A stretch of DNA of 12,326 bases, from NCBI GenBank assembly GCA_947378615.1, contig CANCKV010000033.1, forward strand, positions 1 through 12,326, given 5' to 3'. Position numbers and translations under genes: made by a program. The notes under the pieces were generated by a model that saw only the letters and a list, made by a program, of their open reading frames with translations, had not been told where the DNA came from and did not search any database. Of the stretch, positions 1-6,103 are shown in pieces (within the stretch, counting starts at the first letter, position 1; each line of letters starts with the position of its first letter). The DNA comes from Chitinophagaceae bacterium (GTDB lineage Bacteria > Bacteroidota > Bacteroidia > Chitinophagales > Chitinophagaceae).

Positions 1-1
1 T

Positions 2-70
2 TGGGAAAACACTGAAACAGAAGTGCAAAAAATTAGAGTAGAAAATAGTAAACTTAACTTCATTGTATAA
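2..70 (+). CDS. Possible C-terminal end of an upstream protein (partial)
   Basis: The second forward frame is open from the window edge to a TAA at 68-70 and encodes 22 residues ending in LNFIV. The peptide is mixed polar and hydrophobic, ends in a beta-strand-like stretch, and is followed by non-coding AT-rich sequence and a hairpin at 184-210. That is what the end of a gene entering from the left would look like. Twenty-two codons are too few to exclude chance or to name a family, and no start is visible in the window. Confidence 0.35.
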   Translation, partial: WENTETEVQKIRVENSKLNFIV

Positions 71-183
71 TTGCTTTTTTGCAAATATGTTGGTTTTGGG
101 TTTACTATCCAACTAATATTATAGACAATTAATTTTTATTACTAAATATGTAAATTTGAAATATTATACTAATATCTAGGAAT

Positions 184-210
184 AAATGCCACAAATCCTT
201 GTGGCTATTT
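184..210 (+). terminator. Hairpin, probable terminator of the gene entering from the left
   Basis: GCCACAA (188-194) and TTGTGGC (199-205) form a perfect 7-bp stem around the loop ATCC. AAAT before and ATTT after extend it with one bulged base. The tail after the stem (TATTTGCG) is a poor U-tract, and the hairpin lies about 115 bp after the only candidate stop codon, so terminator function is a moderate inference. The rest of 71-328 shows no gene. Confidence 0.4.
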
Positions 211-307
211 GCGAAAATCATTGTTGACTTTGTATTAAGTCTTCTAATGAAGTAACCAAAATAAGTTCACATAAGCCTTTTATTTTACTTTCATTTAATT
301 TTAACCC

Positions 308-336
308 TTTATATGAACTGAATTCATTTATTTTTG
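308..336 (+). promoter_or_regulatory. Bacteroidota-type promoter for the beta-barrel protein gene
   Basis: TATTTTTG at 329-336 matches the Bacteroidota -7 consensus TAnnTTTG exactly. A near -33 element (TTTA, 308-311, against TTTG) lies 17 bp upstream. The box is 42 bp before the ATG at 379, which would give a leader of roughly 35 nt. Long T runs make chance matches likely in such AT-rich DNA. Confidence 0.45.
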
Positions 337-378
337 TCTCCCTTGTTCAAAAGCAAGTATCATATCTAACAAGAACGA

Positions 379-1176
379 ATGAAAAAAATAATATTACCGT
401 TTATCGCTTTAATTGCTTTAGAAGCAACAATTCAGGCTCAACAAACTAAAACTGCATCTAAAGATTCAATAAAGGTGGTTACACCATTTTTGAAAAAAGA
501 AAAAGAAGTGGCGCCTAAAAAAGATTGGAGCAAAGTAGATTTGAATAAACGTCCTGCAGATCATTTTATATTTCAATATGGGTTAGATGGATGGGCAGGT
601 ACTCCCGATAGTATTAGAACAAAAGGATTTTGTCGTCACTTCAATGTGTATTTGATGCTTGACAAGCCTTTCAAATCAGACCCTCATTATAGTGTGGCTT
701 ATGGAGTAGGACTTGGTACAAGTAATATATTTTTTGATAAAGAAATAGTTCGTTTAGAAGGTACAGGTAGTTCATTACCTTTTTCTGATGTTACTAATTC
801 AGACCATTTTAATAAATTCAAATTGACAACTATTTATGCTGAAGTCCCTGCTGAAATTCGTTTTTACGAAAATCCAGAAAATAAGAATTCAGGTTGGAAA
901 GGGTCAATTGGTATAAAGGCAGGTCTATTGTTGAAAGCATATACTAAGGGAAAAAACTTGATGAGTGCTTCAGGAAATAGTCTTTATGGTTCAAATTATA
1001 TTCAAAAAATAAGCGACACCCGTTTCATCAACGGCACAAAAGTGGCTGTAAGTGGTCGAGTTGGTTATGGATTTGTATCATTACATGGCGATTTTAATGT
1101 TCTTGGTGTCATCAAAAACGGAATGGGACCTACTATCAATGCTTATTCAATTGGTATTTCAATAGGTGGTTTGTAA
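379..1176 (+). CDS. PorT-like outer-membrane beta-barrel protein (hypothetical)
   Basis: This is a 265-residue exported protein with a clear signal peptide: MKK, a hydrophobic core, and a likely cleavage after TIQA at residue 20. Residues 21-60 are a Lys-rich linker. From about residue 63 the protein alternates polar and aromatic residues in strand-like segments. The segment KLTTIYAEVPAEIRFY (148-163) closely resembles the strand motif of the Bacteroidota outer-membrane beta-barrel (PorT/OMP_b-brl_2) families. Glycine-rich strands follow (GSIGIKAGLLLKAYTKG, then the C-terminal SIGISIGGL). The size fits an 8- to 10-stranded barrel in the outer membrane. The chain ends in Leu rather than the usual terminal aromatic residue. 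It is flanked by its own promoter-like box and a terminator hairpin, so it is probably monocistronic. The start is the first ATG with a signal peptide directly behind it. The substrate or role cannot be read from the sequence. Confidence 0.8.
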   Translation: MKKIILPFIALIALEATIQAQQTKTASKDSIKVVTPFLKKEKEVAPKKDWSKVDLNKRPADHFIFQYGLDGWAGTPDSIRTKGFCRHFNVYLMLDKPFKSDPHYSVAYGVGLGTSNIFFDKEIVRLEGTGSSLPFSDVTNSDHFNKFKLTTIYAEVPAEIRFYENPENKNSGWKGSIGIKAGLLLKAYTKGKNLMSASGNSLYGSNYIQKISDTRFINGTKVAVSGRVGYGFVSLHGDFNVLGVIKNGMGPTINAYSIGISIGGL

Positions 1177-1204
1177 TTCTAAATATATGAATAATTAAAT
1201 AGTG

Positions 1205-1232
1205 AACCCTGATAGCTGTGGCTGTCAGGGTT
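1205..1232 (+). terminator. Intrinsic terminator after the beta-barrel gene
   Basis: A strong hairpin has arms AACCCTGATAGC (1205-1216) and GCTGTCAGGGTT (1221-1232), 12 pairs with one G-T wobble, around the loop TGTG. It begins 28 bp after the stop codon at 1176. The following TTTGCTATTTA is only moderately T-rich. The stem is GC-rich against the AT-rich surroundings. Confidence 0.75.
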
Positions 1233-1363
1233 TGCTATTTATACTCAAAATAAATACGACGAATGGGAGTATATCAAATCAATCTAAAATAAGGCGATGC
1301 ATCATAGATTTTTTTGAAATTATTTTAACCGTTATTTAAAGTGCATAAAATCAATTAATTGCT

Positions 1364-2548
1364 TTGATAGAAAAGAAAATTATTAGACAAGAAGAACGAG
1401 CCATATTAGTAGGCGTTGTTCAAAAGGATCAAACTCCCGAACAAGTAGAAGAATACCTCGACGAATTGGAATTCTTGGCAGAAACTGCAGGTGCCGTTAC
1501 CATAAAAAGATTTACTCAAAAGCTAGAAAGACCTGATAGTAAGACTTTTGTAGGAAAAGGAAAGCTAGAAGAAATTAAGAACTACGCAAAAAGCAAAGGC
1601 ATTACAATTGTCATTTTTGATGATGAATTGACAGGTTCTCAATTACTGAATATAGAAGATGGAATTCAAACCAAAACTGTAGATAGAAGTGATTTGATTC
1701 TCGACATTTTTGCTAGTCGAGCAAGGACTGCACAAGCTAAAGTACAAGTGGAGTTGGCTCAATATCAATATATATTACCTCGTTTGAAGGGCATGTGGAA
1801 ACACTTAGAAAGACAAGGTGCAGGTATCGGTTCGAGAGGGCCGGGTGAAACTGAGATTGAGACTGATAGACGTATTGTAAAGGATAAGATTTCTCTATTA
1901 CGTAAGCGATTAGCAGAGATTGATAAACAAGCCTTTACTCAAAGAAAGGAAAGAGGCGAATTTATTCGAGTTGCTCTTGTGGGATATACAAATGTGGGCA
2001 AGAGTACCCTAATGACCCTATTGAGTAAGAGTGATGTATTTGCTGAAAATAAATTATTTGCTACTCTTGATACGACTACTAGAAAAGTGGTATTCGAAAA
2101 TACACCTTTCTTATTGAGTGACACAGTTGGATTTATCAGAAAGTTGCCGCATCATCTTGTGGAAAGTTTCAAAAGTACCCTCGATGAAGTACGGGAAGCT
2201 GATATCCTGCTACATGTTGTAGATACCTCGCATAGTCAATATGAGGATCAAATTGGTGTGGTAAATAAGACTTTACAGGAATTGAAGGCTTATGAAAAAC
2301 CAATTCTTACCATCTTTAATAAGATGGATTTATATGAAGAAAAATATTTTGACGAATGGCTCAGTTATCCCGTAAAGCAAGATATTCTAAGGGAGTTGAA
2401 AGAGCGATGGGAAAGAGAATTGAATGGTAATTGTGTGTTTGTATCTGCTACCGAACGAAATAATATTGATTTACTAAGGGATACTATTATCAGTAAGGTA
2501 AAAGAGATGTACACTATCCGTTATCCTTATAAGACTTTGCTTTATTAA
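1364..2548 (+). CDS. hflX: GTPase HflX, ribosome-associated
   Basis: HflX is a GTP-hydrolysing protein that binds the 50S subunit and splits stalled or stress-inactivated 70S ribosomes. At 394 residues, this copy has the usual length. The N-terminal HflX domain (about 12-195) carries VGKGKLEEI (63-71) and the family signature RGPGETEIETDRR (158-170), followed by a coiled-coil-like helix (171-198). The G domain is complete: G1 GYTNVGKS (207-214), G2 ATLDTTTR (233-240), G3 DTVGF (253-257), G4 NKMD (319-322) and G5 SAT (361-363). The start is TTG at 1364, giving MIEKK, an N-terminus typical of Bacteroidota HflX. No in-frame ATG or GTG precedes it after the TAA at 1346, and the next in-frame Met is residue 144. 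No clear TAnnTTTG box was found upstream. It may be co-transcribed with the Rieske gene 73 bp downstream. Confidence 0.97.
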   Translation: MIEKKIIRQEERAILVGVVQKDQTPEQVEEYLDELEFLAETAGAVTIKRFTQKLERPDSKTFVGKGKLEEIKNYAKSKGITIVIFDDELTGSQLLNIEDGIQTKTVDRSDLILDIFASRARTAQAKVQVELAQYQYILPRLKGMWKHLERQGAGIGSRGPGETEIETDRRIVKDKISLLRKRLAEIDKQAFTQRKERGEFIRVALVGYTNVGKSTLMTLLSKSDVFAENKLFATLDTTTRKVVFENTPFLLSDTVGFIRKLPHHLVESFKSTLDEVREADILLHVVDTSHSQYEDQIGVVNKTLQELKAYEKPILTIFNKMDLYEEKYFDEWLSYPVKQDILRELKERWERELNGNCVFVSATERNNIDLLRDTIISKVKEMYTIRYPYKTLLY

Positions 2549-2574
2549 AATTGAGGGAAGGAGGGAGTGATAAA

Positions 2575-2596
2575 TTATGAGTGAAGAGTTATGAGT
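2575..2596. repeat. Short degenerate direct repeat in the hflX-Rieske gap
   Basis: TTATGAGT occurs at 2575-2582 and again at 2589-2596, a 14-bp period, within a purine-rich tract (GAGGGAAGGAGGGAGTGA) that begins just after hflX. This is low-complexity intergenic sequence. The ATGs inside it run quickly into stops and do not encode a gene. Confidence 0.5.
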
Positions 2597-2621
2597 CGGT
2601 TTTATTTAGAAAAAAAAAGGT

Positions 2622-2969
2622 GTGGCGAAAGAAATAATCTGGCATAAGGTAGTTGATGACAAGAGGATGCTGCCTTTTAAAGAGAATAAAATGTGTGTAG
2701 TAACTGTAAGTGGTAAAAATATTACTATATCAGAACATCATTCAGTTTTACGTGCATTTGCTTATAAATGCCCACATGCAAGTGGCATCATGTCCGAAGG
2801 ATATTTGAATTCTTTGGGCGAGGTTGTTTGTCCATTGCATCGATATTCGTTCAATACTTCGAATGGAAGAAATACATCAGGAGAAGGATACTACCTAAAA
2901 ATATATCACATAGAAGAGAGGTTAGATGGTGTATATATAGGCATTGAAAAGGCAGGAATATTTGGATAA
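2622..2969 (+). CDS. Small Rieske [2Fe-2S] ferredoxin-like protein
   Basis: This 115-residue soluble protein carries a complete Rieske cluster-binding motif, with Cys50-Pro-His52 and Cys70-Pro-Leu-His73 separated by 17 residues. That matches the CxH...CxxH pattern binding a [2Fe-2S] centre through two Cys and two His. The length and plain single-domain layout resemble the NirD/ferredoxin-component Rieske proteins that pass electrons to a partner oxidoreductase. There is no signal peptide or membrane segment, so a cytoplasmic location is expected. The redox partner is not encoded nearby, so the pathway is unknown. The start is GTG at 2622 (AKEIIWHKV follows). The ATGs upstream are out of frame or quickly stopped, while the predicted N-terminus with its conserved Trp is typical of this group. 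The run of A's and GG just before it offers only a weak ribosome site. Confidence 0.92.
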   Translation: MAKEIIWHKVVDDKRMLPFKENKMCVVTVSGKNITISEHHSVLRAFAYKCPHASGIMSEGYLNSLGEVVCPLHRYSFNTSNGRNTSGEGYYLKIYHIEERLDGVYIGIEKAGIFG

Positions 2970-3035
2970 AATGAAAAATATAATTTCATATACAATAATT
3001 ACATACTTTGGCTTCAATTTTAAAATGAAAAGTTA

Positions 3036-4706
3036 ATGGAAAATACGACAGTAACAACATCAAGAAGGCATCCTAAGGGGCTCTATGTTTTATTTACAAC
3101 CGAAATGTGGGAACGTTTTAATTTCTACGGAATGCGAACGATTCTATCTCTTTTTATAGCTCATGCATTGATGATGGGCGAAAAGGAATCGTCTATCATA
3201 TATGGAATGTTCTTAGGACTTTGTTACTTGACTCCTATGTTGGGAGGGTATGTTTCTGATAAATTTCTTGGGAATCGAAACTGTATTCTATTAGGCGGTT
3301 TCGTGATGGCACTCGGACAACTCTTATTATTTATGAGTGCTAGTACATTTGAAACGAATCTTGTTCTTGCTAAAACAATTTCTTGGGTAGGGTTAGGGGT
3401 CATCATCTTGGGAAATGGATTCTTCAAACCAAATATTTCTTCGATGGTGGGGAGCCTATACCCTAAAGAAGAAAAAAGCAAACTTGATGCGGCCTTTACC
3501 ATTTTTTACATGGGGATAAATATAGGTGCACTCTTAGGACAAACGATTTGCCCTCTTGTGGGTGATGTAAAGCATGGAGATGTGCGCGATTTAAGTGCTT
3601 TTAAGTGGGGATTTCTTGCAGCAGGTGTTGCAATGCTCATTGCATGTATTACTTTCTTTTTATTAAAAAATAAATATGTTAGAACTCCCGATGGTAAGCC
3701 TCTTGGTGAAAAGCCCGATAAAACAATTGTTCACGAAGGGGAATCTACTACTGCAAAATTCTCATCAAAAGCAGTTGCGATTGCAGCAGGTGCATTTATC
3801 GTTATTGCCTTATTTTTCAATACAGTCATTGGTCAAAACATCATTTATTCCATCATTTATGGAAGTGGTATTGCCTTAGCAGGATTGATTTTATCCGATC
3901 AAACCTTGAATAAAGTAGAAACACAACGAATTCTTGTATTATATATCGTTTCTTTTTTCATCATCTTTTTCTGGGCAGCCTTTGAACAAGCAGGCTCTTC
4001 ATTAACTTTTATTGCAGACAATCAGACGGACACCCGTATTCTTGGATGGGAAATGCCTGCTAGTATGGTGCAAAATTTCAATGGCTTTTTCGTTATCATA
4101 TTTGCTTATCCCGCTAGTCTGTTATGGTTATGGTTGCAAGGAAAAGGCAAAGAGCCTATCTCTCCTGTGAAGCAAGCAATTGGGTTGGCATTTATTTCTA
4201 TCGGGTATTTAATTATTGCCTTTCAAGTAAAAGACTTAGGTACTAATGGTAAATTAGGTGTTATTTGGTTGGTGATATTGTATTTGCTTCAGACTTTTGG
4301 TGAGCTTTGTTTGTCACCGATAGGGTTGTCGTTAGTTGCGAAGTTGGCTCCTAAACGTTTTTCCTCTTTGTTGATGGGTGTTTTCTTCTTATCAAATGCA
4401 TCAGGGTATGCCCTTGCAGGAACTCTCGGCGCATTACTCCCTCCTACTCAAGATAAGTTCAAGATTGCAAATCAGGCTGGAATAGATTTACAAAGTATTC
4501 TTGATGGACATATTATACCTACGGCTTCTCAATTAAAAACGCTAGCTACTGAAAAAATTGCGACAACTTATCCAACTTTTGCCGGCTATGTCATCCATAA
4601 TTTGTTTGAGTTCTTCATGGTCTTCGTTATTCTTACAGGAATTGCTGCTTTATTATTATATGCAATTACACCTAAATTGAAGAAAATGATGCATGGTGTT
4701 AGCTAA
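3036..4706 (+). CDS. Proton-dependent oligopeptide (POT/PTR2) MFS transporter
   Basis: This inner-membrane symporter is predicted to import di- and tripeptides with protons. At 556 residues, it has the size of Bacteroidota POT transporters. Family landmarks appear in order: E23-x-x-E26-R27-F28 in TM1 (ExxERFxYY, with Phe30 in place of the first Tyr), the MFS loop motif GYVSDKFLGNR (71-81), FFKPNISSMVG (129-139) with the TM4 lysine K131, and the PTR2 signature FYMGINIGALLG (157-168). The C-terminal half has FEQAGSSL (316-323), and GELCLSPIG (422-430) holds Glu423, the counterpart of the conserved TM10 glutamate. A charged loop near 211-242 separates the two halves. The long loop at about 468-512 precedes the final membrane segment. 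The ATG at 3036 begins directly before the cytoplasmic RRHPKG segment. It lies 66 bp after the Rieske gene. I see no proof of a shared transcript or a functional link. Confidence 0.95.
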   Translation: MENTTVTTSRRHPKGLYVLFTTEMWERFNFYGMRTILSLFIAHALMMGEKESSIIYGMFLGLCYLTPMLGGYVSDKFLGNRNCILLGGFVMALGQLLLFMSASTFETNLVLAKTISWVGLGVIILGNGFFKPNISSMVGSLYPKEEKSKLDAAFTIFYMGINIGALLGQTICPLVGDVKHGDVRDLSAFKWGFLAAGVAMLIACITFFLLKNKYVRTPDGKPLGEKPDKTIVHEGESTTAKFSSKAVAIAAGAFIVIALFFNTVIGQNIIYSIIYGSGIALAGLILSDQTLNKVETQRILVLYIVSFFIIFFWAAFEQAGSSLTFIADNQTDTRILGWEMPASMVQNFNGFFVIIFAYPASLLWLWLQGKGKEPISPVKQAIGLAFISIGYLIIAFQVKDLGTNGKLGVIWLVILYLLQTFGELCLSPIGLSLVAKLAPKRFSSLLMGVFFLSNASGYALAGTLGALLPPTQDKFKIANQAGIDLQSILDGHIIPTASQLKTLATEKIATTYPTFAGYVIHNLFEFFMVFVILTGIAALLLYAITPKLKKMMHGVS

Positions 4707-4725
4707 TGAAAATATTTTTGACAAA

Positions 4726-4764
4726 TAGTATGCATTAAAGGATGACTCCACTTAATGCATACTA
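4726..4764. terminator. Perfect inverted repeat between convergent genes, likely bidirectional terminator
   Basis: TAGTATGCATTAA (4726-4738) and TTAATGCATACTA (4752-4764) are exact reverse complements, 13 bp each. A small inner stem GGA/TCC closes the loop TGAC. The hairpin sits 19 bp after the POT stop and 134 bp from the end of the minus-strand nuclease gene, where a shared terminator is expected. The minus-strand exit reads TTTGTCAAAAATATT and the plus-strand exit AATTGTCTCTTATT, so neither has a strong U-tract. A palindromic binding site is an alternative. Between here and 4898 nothing else is seen. Confidence 0.55.
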
Positions 4765-4898
4765 AATTGTCTCTTATTGAATCTCGATAAAATTGGACTG
4801 AAGCAATCAAAATCTAGTTGTAATACATATTTGCAAATTTCACTTCAATAAGCTTAGTGTGTACTAGTCCTGCTATTTTTGTAGAATTTATTAAATCA

Positions 4899-5831
4899 CT
4901 ACAGCATTTCTATCTCCTCCTTTGTCAAACCCGTGGTCATTATAATTATTTCATTCGAAACGCCCTGTTGCTTTAAAATGGTTGCCATCTCTTTTCTGCT
5001 CTCCAATTTCCCTTCAATCTTACCCTCTATCTTTCCTTCAATTTTCCCTTCAATCTTTCCTTTTACTAATCCAATTTGTTCCCCTTCCATCAATCCCTCA
5101 GTCTTTCCTTCATCTGTGGCACATTGAAAGGCATTGAAATTATCTCGGAGTGTTTTCAGACTTGCCTGATACTGTTCATGTTCCACTCTATTGTATTTTG
5201 CCAACTCCGCCTTCTCAAAGGCACTTTCGAATATTGCATCTTTAAATATGATCGGAATCTCTTGAAAATCTTCGAGATTTTTGATCAAAAATAGCCACTT
5301 ATCCAAGCGGGTTTCCAATTCGTCTTCTTTTTTTGAGAAATTTGGCATCTCCAAATAGATGAAAGTGAGTTTTTCGTAAAACACTTTGTTGTTTTGGTCT
5401 TTTAACTTGATAGTATGTACCACTTCCTTATTAACGAGTAGGTCTTGCTTGCTTTCAAAAGTAAAGCCAAGTATTCCGATACAATAAATGGGATTTAATT
5501 CATAATCCCATTCCCCTTTTTCAGCCTGATCTACAATTGGAAAGGTGGAATAATAGACAGTCCTATCTTTAAAAAAGTTTTGCTTTAATTTTTGCAGCTC
5601 TACTATGAATTTCTCCCCCTTATTATTATCACAAAAAATGTCATAGACAGCTTTTCTATCTGCATTAGTCAAACCGAGCTTTTCAGTATTCTTGAAAGTG
5701 ATGTCTGTTATTTTGCTTTCCTGATTGAGCAATGCATTAAGGAAGTCAATGAGTAATGGCTTTGAGGCTTCTTCGGCAAAGATTTTCTTGAATCCAAAAT
5801 CTGTAAACGGATTAATATACTTTCCTTGCAT
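4899..5831 (-). CDS. Rpn family / PD-(D/E)XK nuclease-family protein
   Basis: This 310-residue protein belongs to the Rpn (recombination-promoting nuclease) / PD-(D/E)XK transposase-like family. The diagnostic N-terminus is YINPFTDFGFKKIF (5-18). The nuclease core shows Asp64 (AVYDIFCD) and Glu78-x-Gln80-Lys81 (FIVELQK), fitting the D...ExQ/K catalytic pattern, then DRTVYYSTFPI (89-99). The C-terminal third is helical and charged, with an EGxx four-residue periodicity from about 241 and five GKIE/GKLE units (258-277). It ends in a short helical domain containing LTKEEIEML. Family members are often annotated as transposases. Studied Rpn proteins are DNA endonucleases linked to recA-independent recombination and phage defence, so DNA cleavage is inferred here, not shown. 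No terminal repeats or second transposon gene are nearby. The ATG at 5831 is preceded by AAGAGGG only 2 nt away, and a TATGTTTG box lies 24 nt upstream. Confidence 0.88.
   Translation of the reverse strand: MQGKYINPFTDFGFKKIFAEEASKPLLIDFLNALLNQESKITDITFKNTEKLGLTNADRKAVYDIFCDNNKGEKFIVELQKLKQNFFKDRTVYYSTFPIVDQAEKGEWDYELNPIYCIGILGFTFESKQDLLVNKEVVHTIKLKDQNNKVFYEKLTFIYLEMPNFSKKEDELETRLDKWLFLIKNLEDFQEIPIIFKDAIFESAFEKAELAKYNRVEHEQYQASLKTLRDNFNAFQCATDEGKTEGLMEGEQIGLVKGKIEGKIEGKIEGKIEGKLESRKEMATILKQQGVSNEIIIMTTGLTKEEIEML
5001..5060 (-). repeat. 12-bp coding tandem repeat (five GKIE/GKLE units)
   Basis: Five consecutive 12-bp units inside the Rpn-family gene encode GKIE four times and GKLE once (residues 258-277). 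The unit length is a multiple of three, so gain or loss of copies by slippage would keep the reading frame and change only the helical linker length. The EGxx periodicity extends upstream in more degenerate form to about residue 241. Confidence 0.85.
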
Positions 5832-5854
5832 GACCCTCTTTTTTATTTATCAGA

Positions 5855-5862
5855 CAAACATA
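5855..5862 (-). promoter_or_regulatory. -7 promoter box for the Rpn-family gene
   Basis: Read on the minus strand this is TATGTTTG, an exact match to the Bacteroidota -7 consensus TAnnTTTG. It lies 23 bp before the ATG, implying a very short leader of about 15-20 nt. No TTTG was found at the expected -33 distance, so the call rests on the -7 box and its position. Confidence 0.45.
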
Positions 5863-6049
5863 CGTTGATAAAAATGGATAATACGGAATGTTCTGAAATT
5901 GAAACATCTTCGATTCATGACAACTAGAGATTCCTTTACAAAACTTGTGATTTTAATTATAAATATTCCTACTCTCTTAAAAACTTGCAAATTCCGTTGA
6001 GCGATTACAATTATTCGTTTCAATTGTGCCGAAACATCGGTGTATCAAT

Positions 6050-6084
6050 AAAAAAAGGCCATCAGAAAATTCTGACAGCCCTTT
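6050..6084 (-). terminator. Intrinsic terminator of the giant surface-protein gene
   Basis: The stem pairs TCAGAA (6062-6067) with TTCTGA (6070-6075). After a 2x2 mismatch it continues GGC (6057-6059) with GCC (6078-6080), and A's with T's outside a bulged C. On the minus strand the hairpin is followed directly by TTTTTTATTGAT, a good U-tract. It begins 19 bp beyond the stop codon of the gene ending at 6104. The remaining gap up to 5832 shows only the Rpn promoter box. Confidence 0.85.
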
Positions 6085-6103
6085 AGTAAGAAAACCCCTT
6101 TCC

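Noticed and set aside
1359..1366. TTGCTTTG, one mismatch from the TAnnTTTG promoter box, just at the hflX start
   Set aside because: It overlaps the TTG start codon. A transcript from it would begin inside the gene, and no other in-frame start exists before residue 144.
3003..3010. ATACTTTG upstream of the POT gene as a -7 promoter box
   Set aside because: The TA is in the wrong register and no TTTG lies at the -33 distance, so it is too weak to list as a promoter.
4933..5294. Overlapping + strand reading frames rich in Pro-Ser-Ile-Phe opposite the Rpn-family gene
   Set aside because: They are antisense readings of the GKIE repeat, with low-complexity peptides and no start context. The minus-strand protein has clear family motifs.
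4899..5831. Insertion sequence around the Rpn-family gene, often annotated as transposase
   Set aside because: I see no terminal inverted repeats or target duplication flanking the gene, and its relatives are better understood as endonucleases than as transposases.
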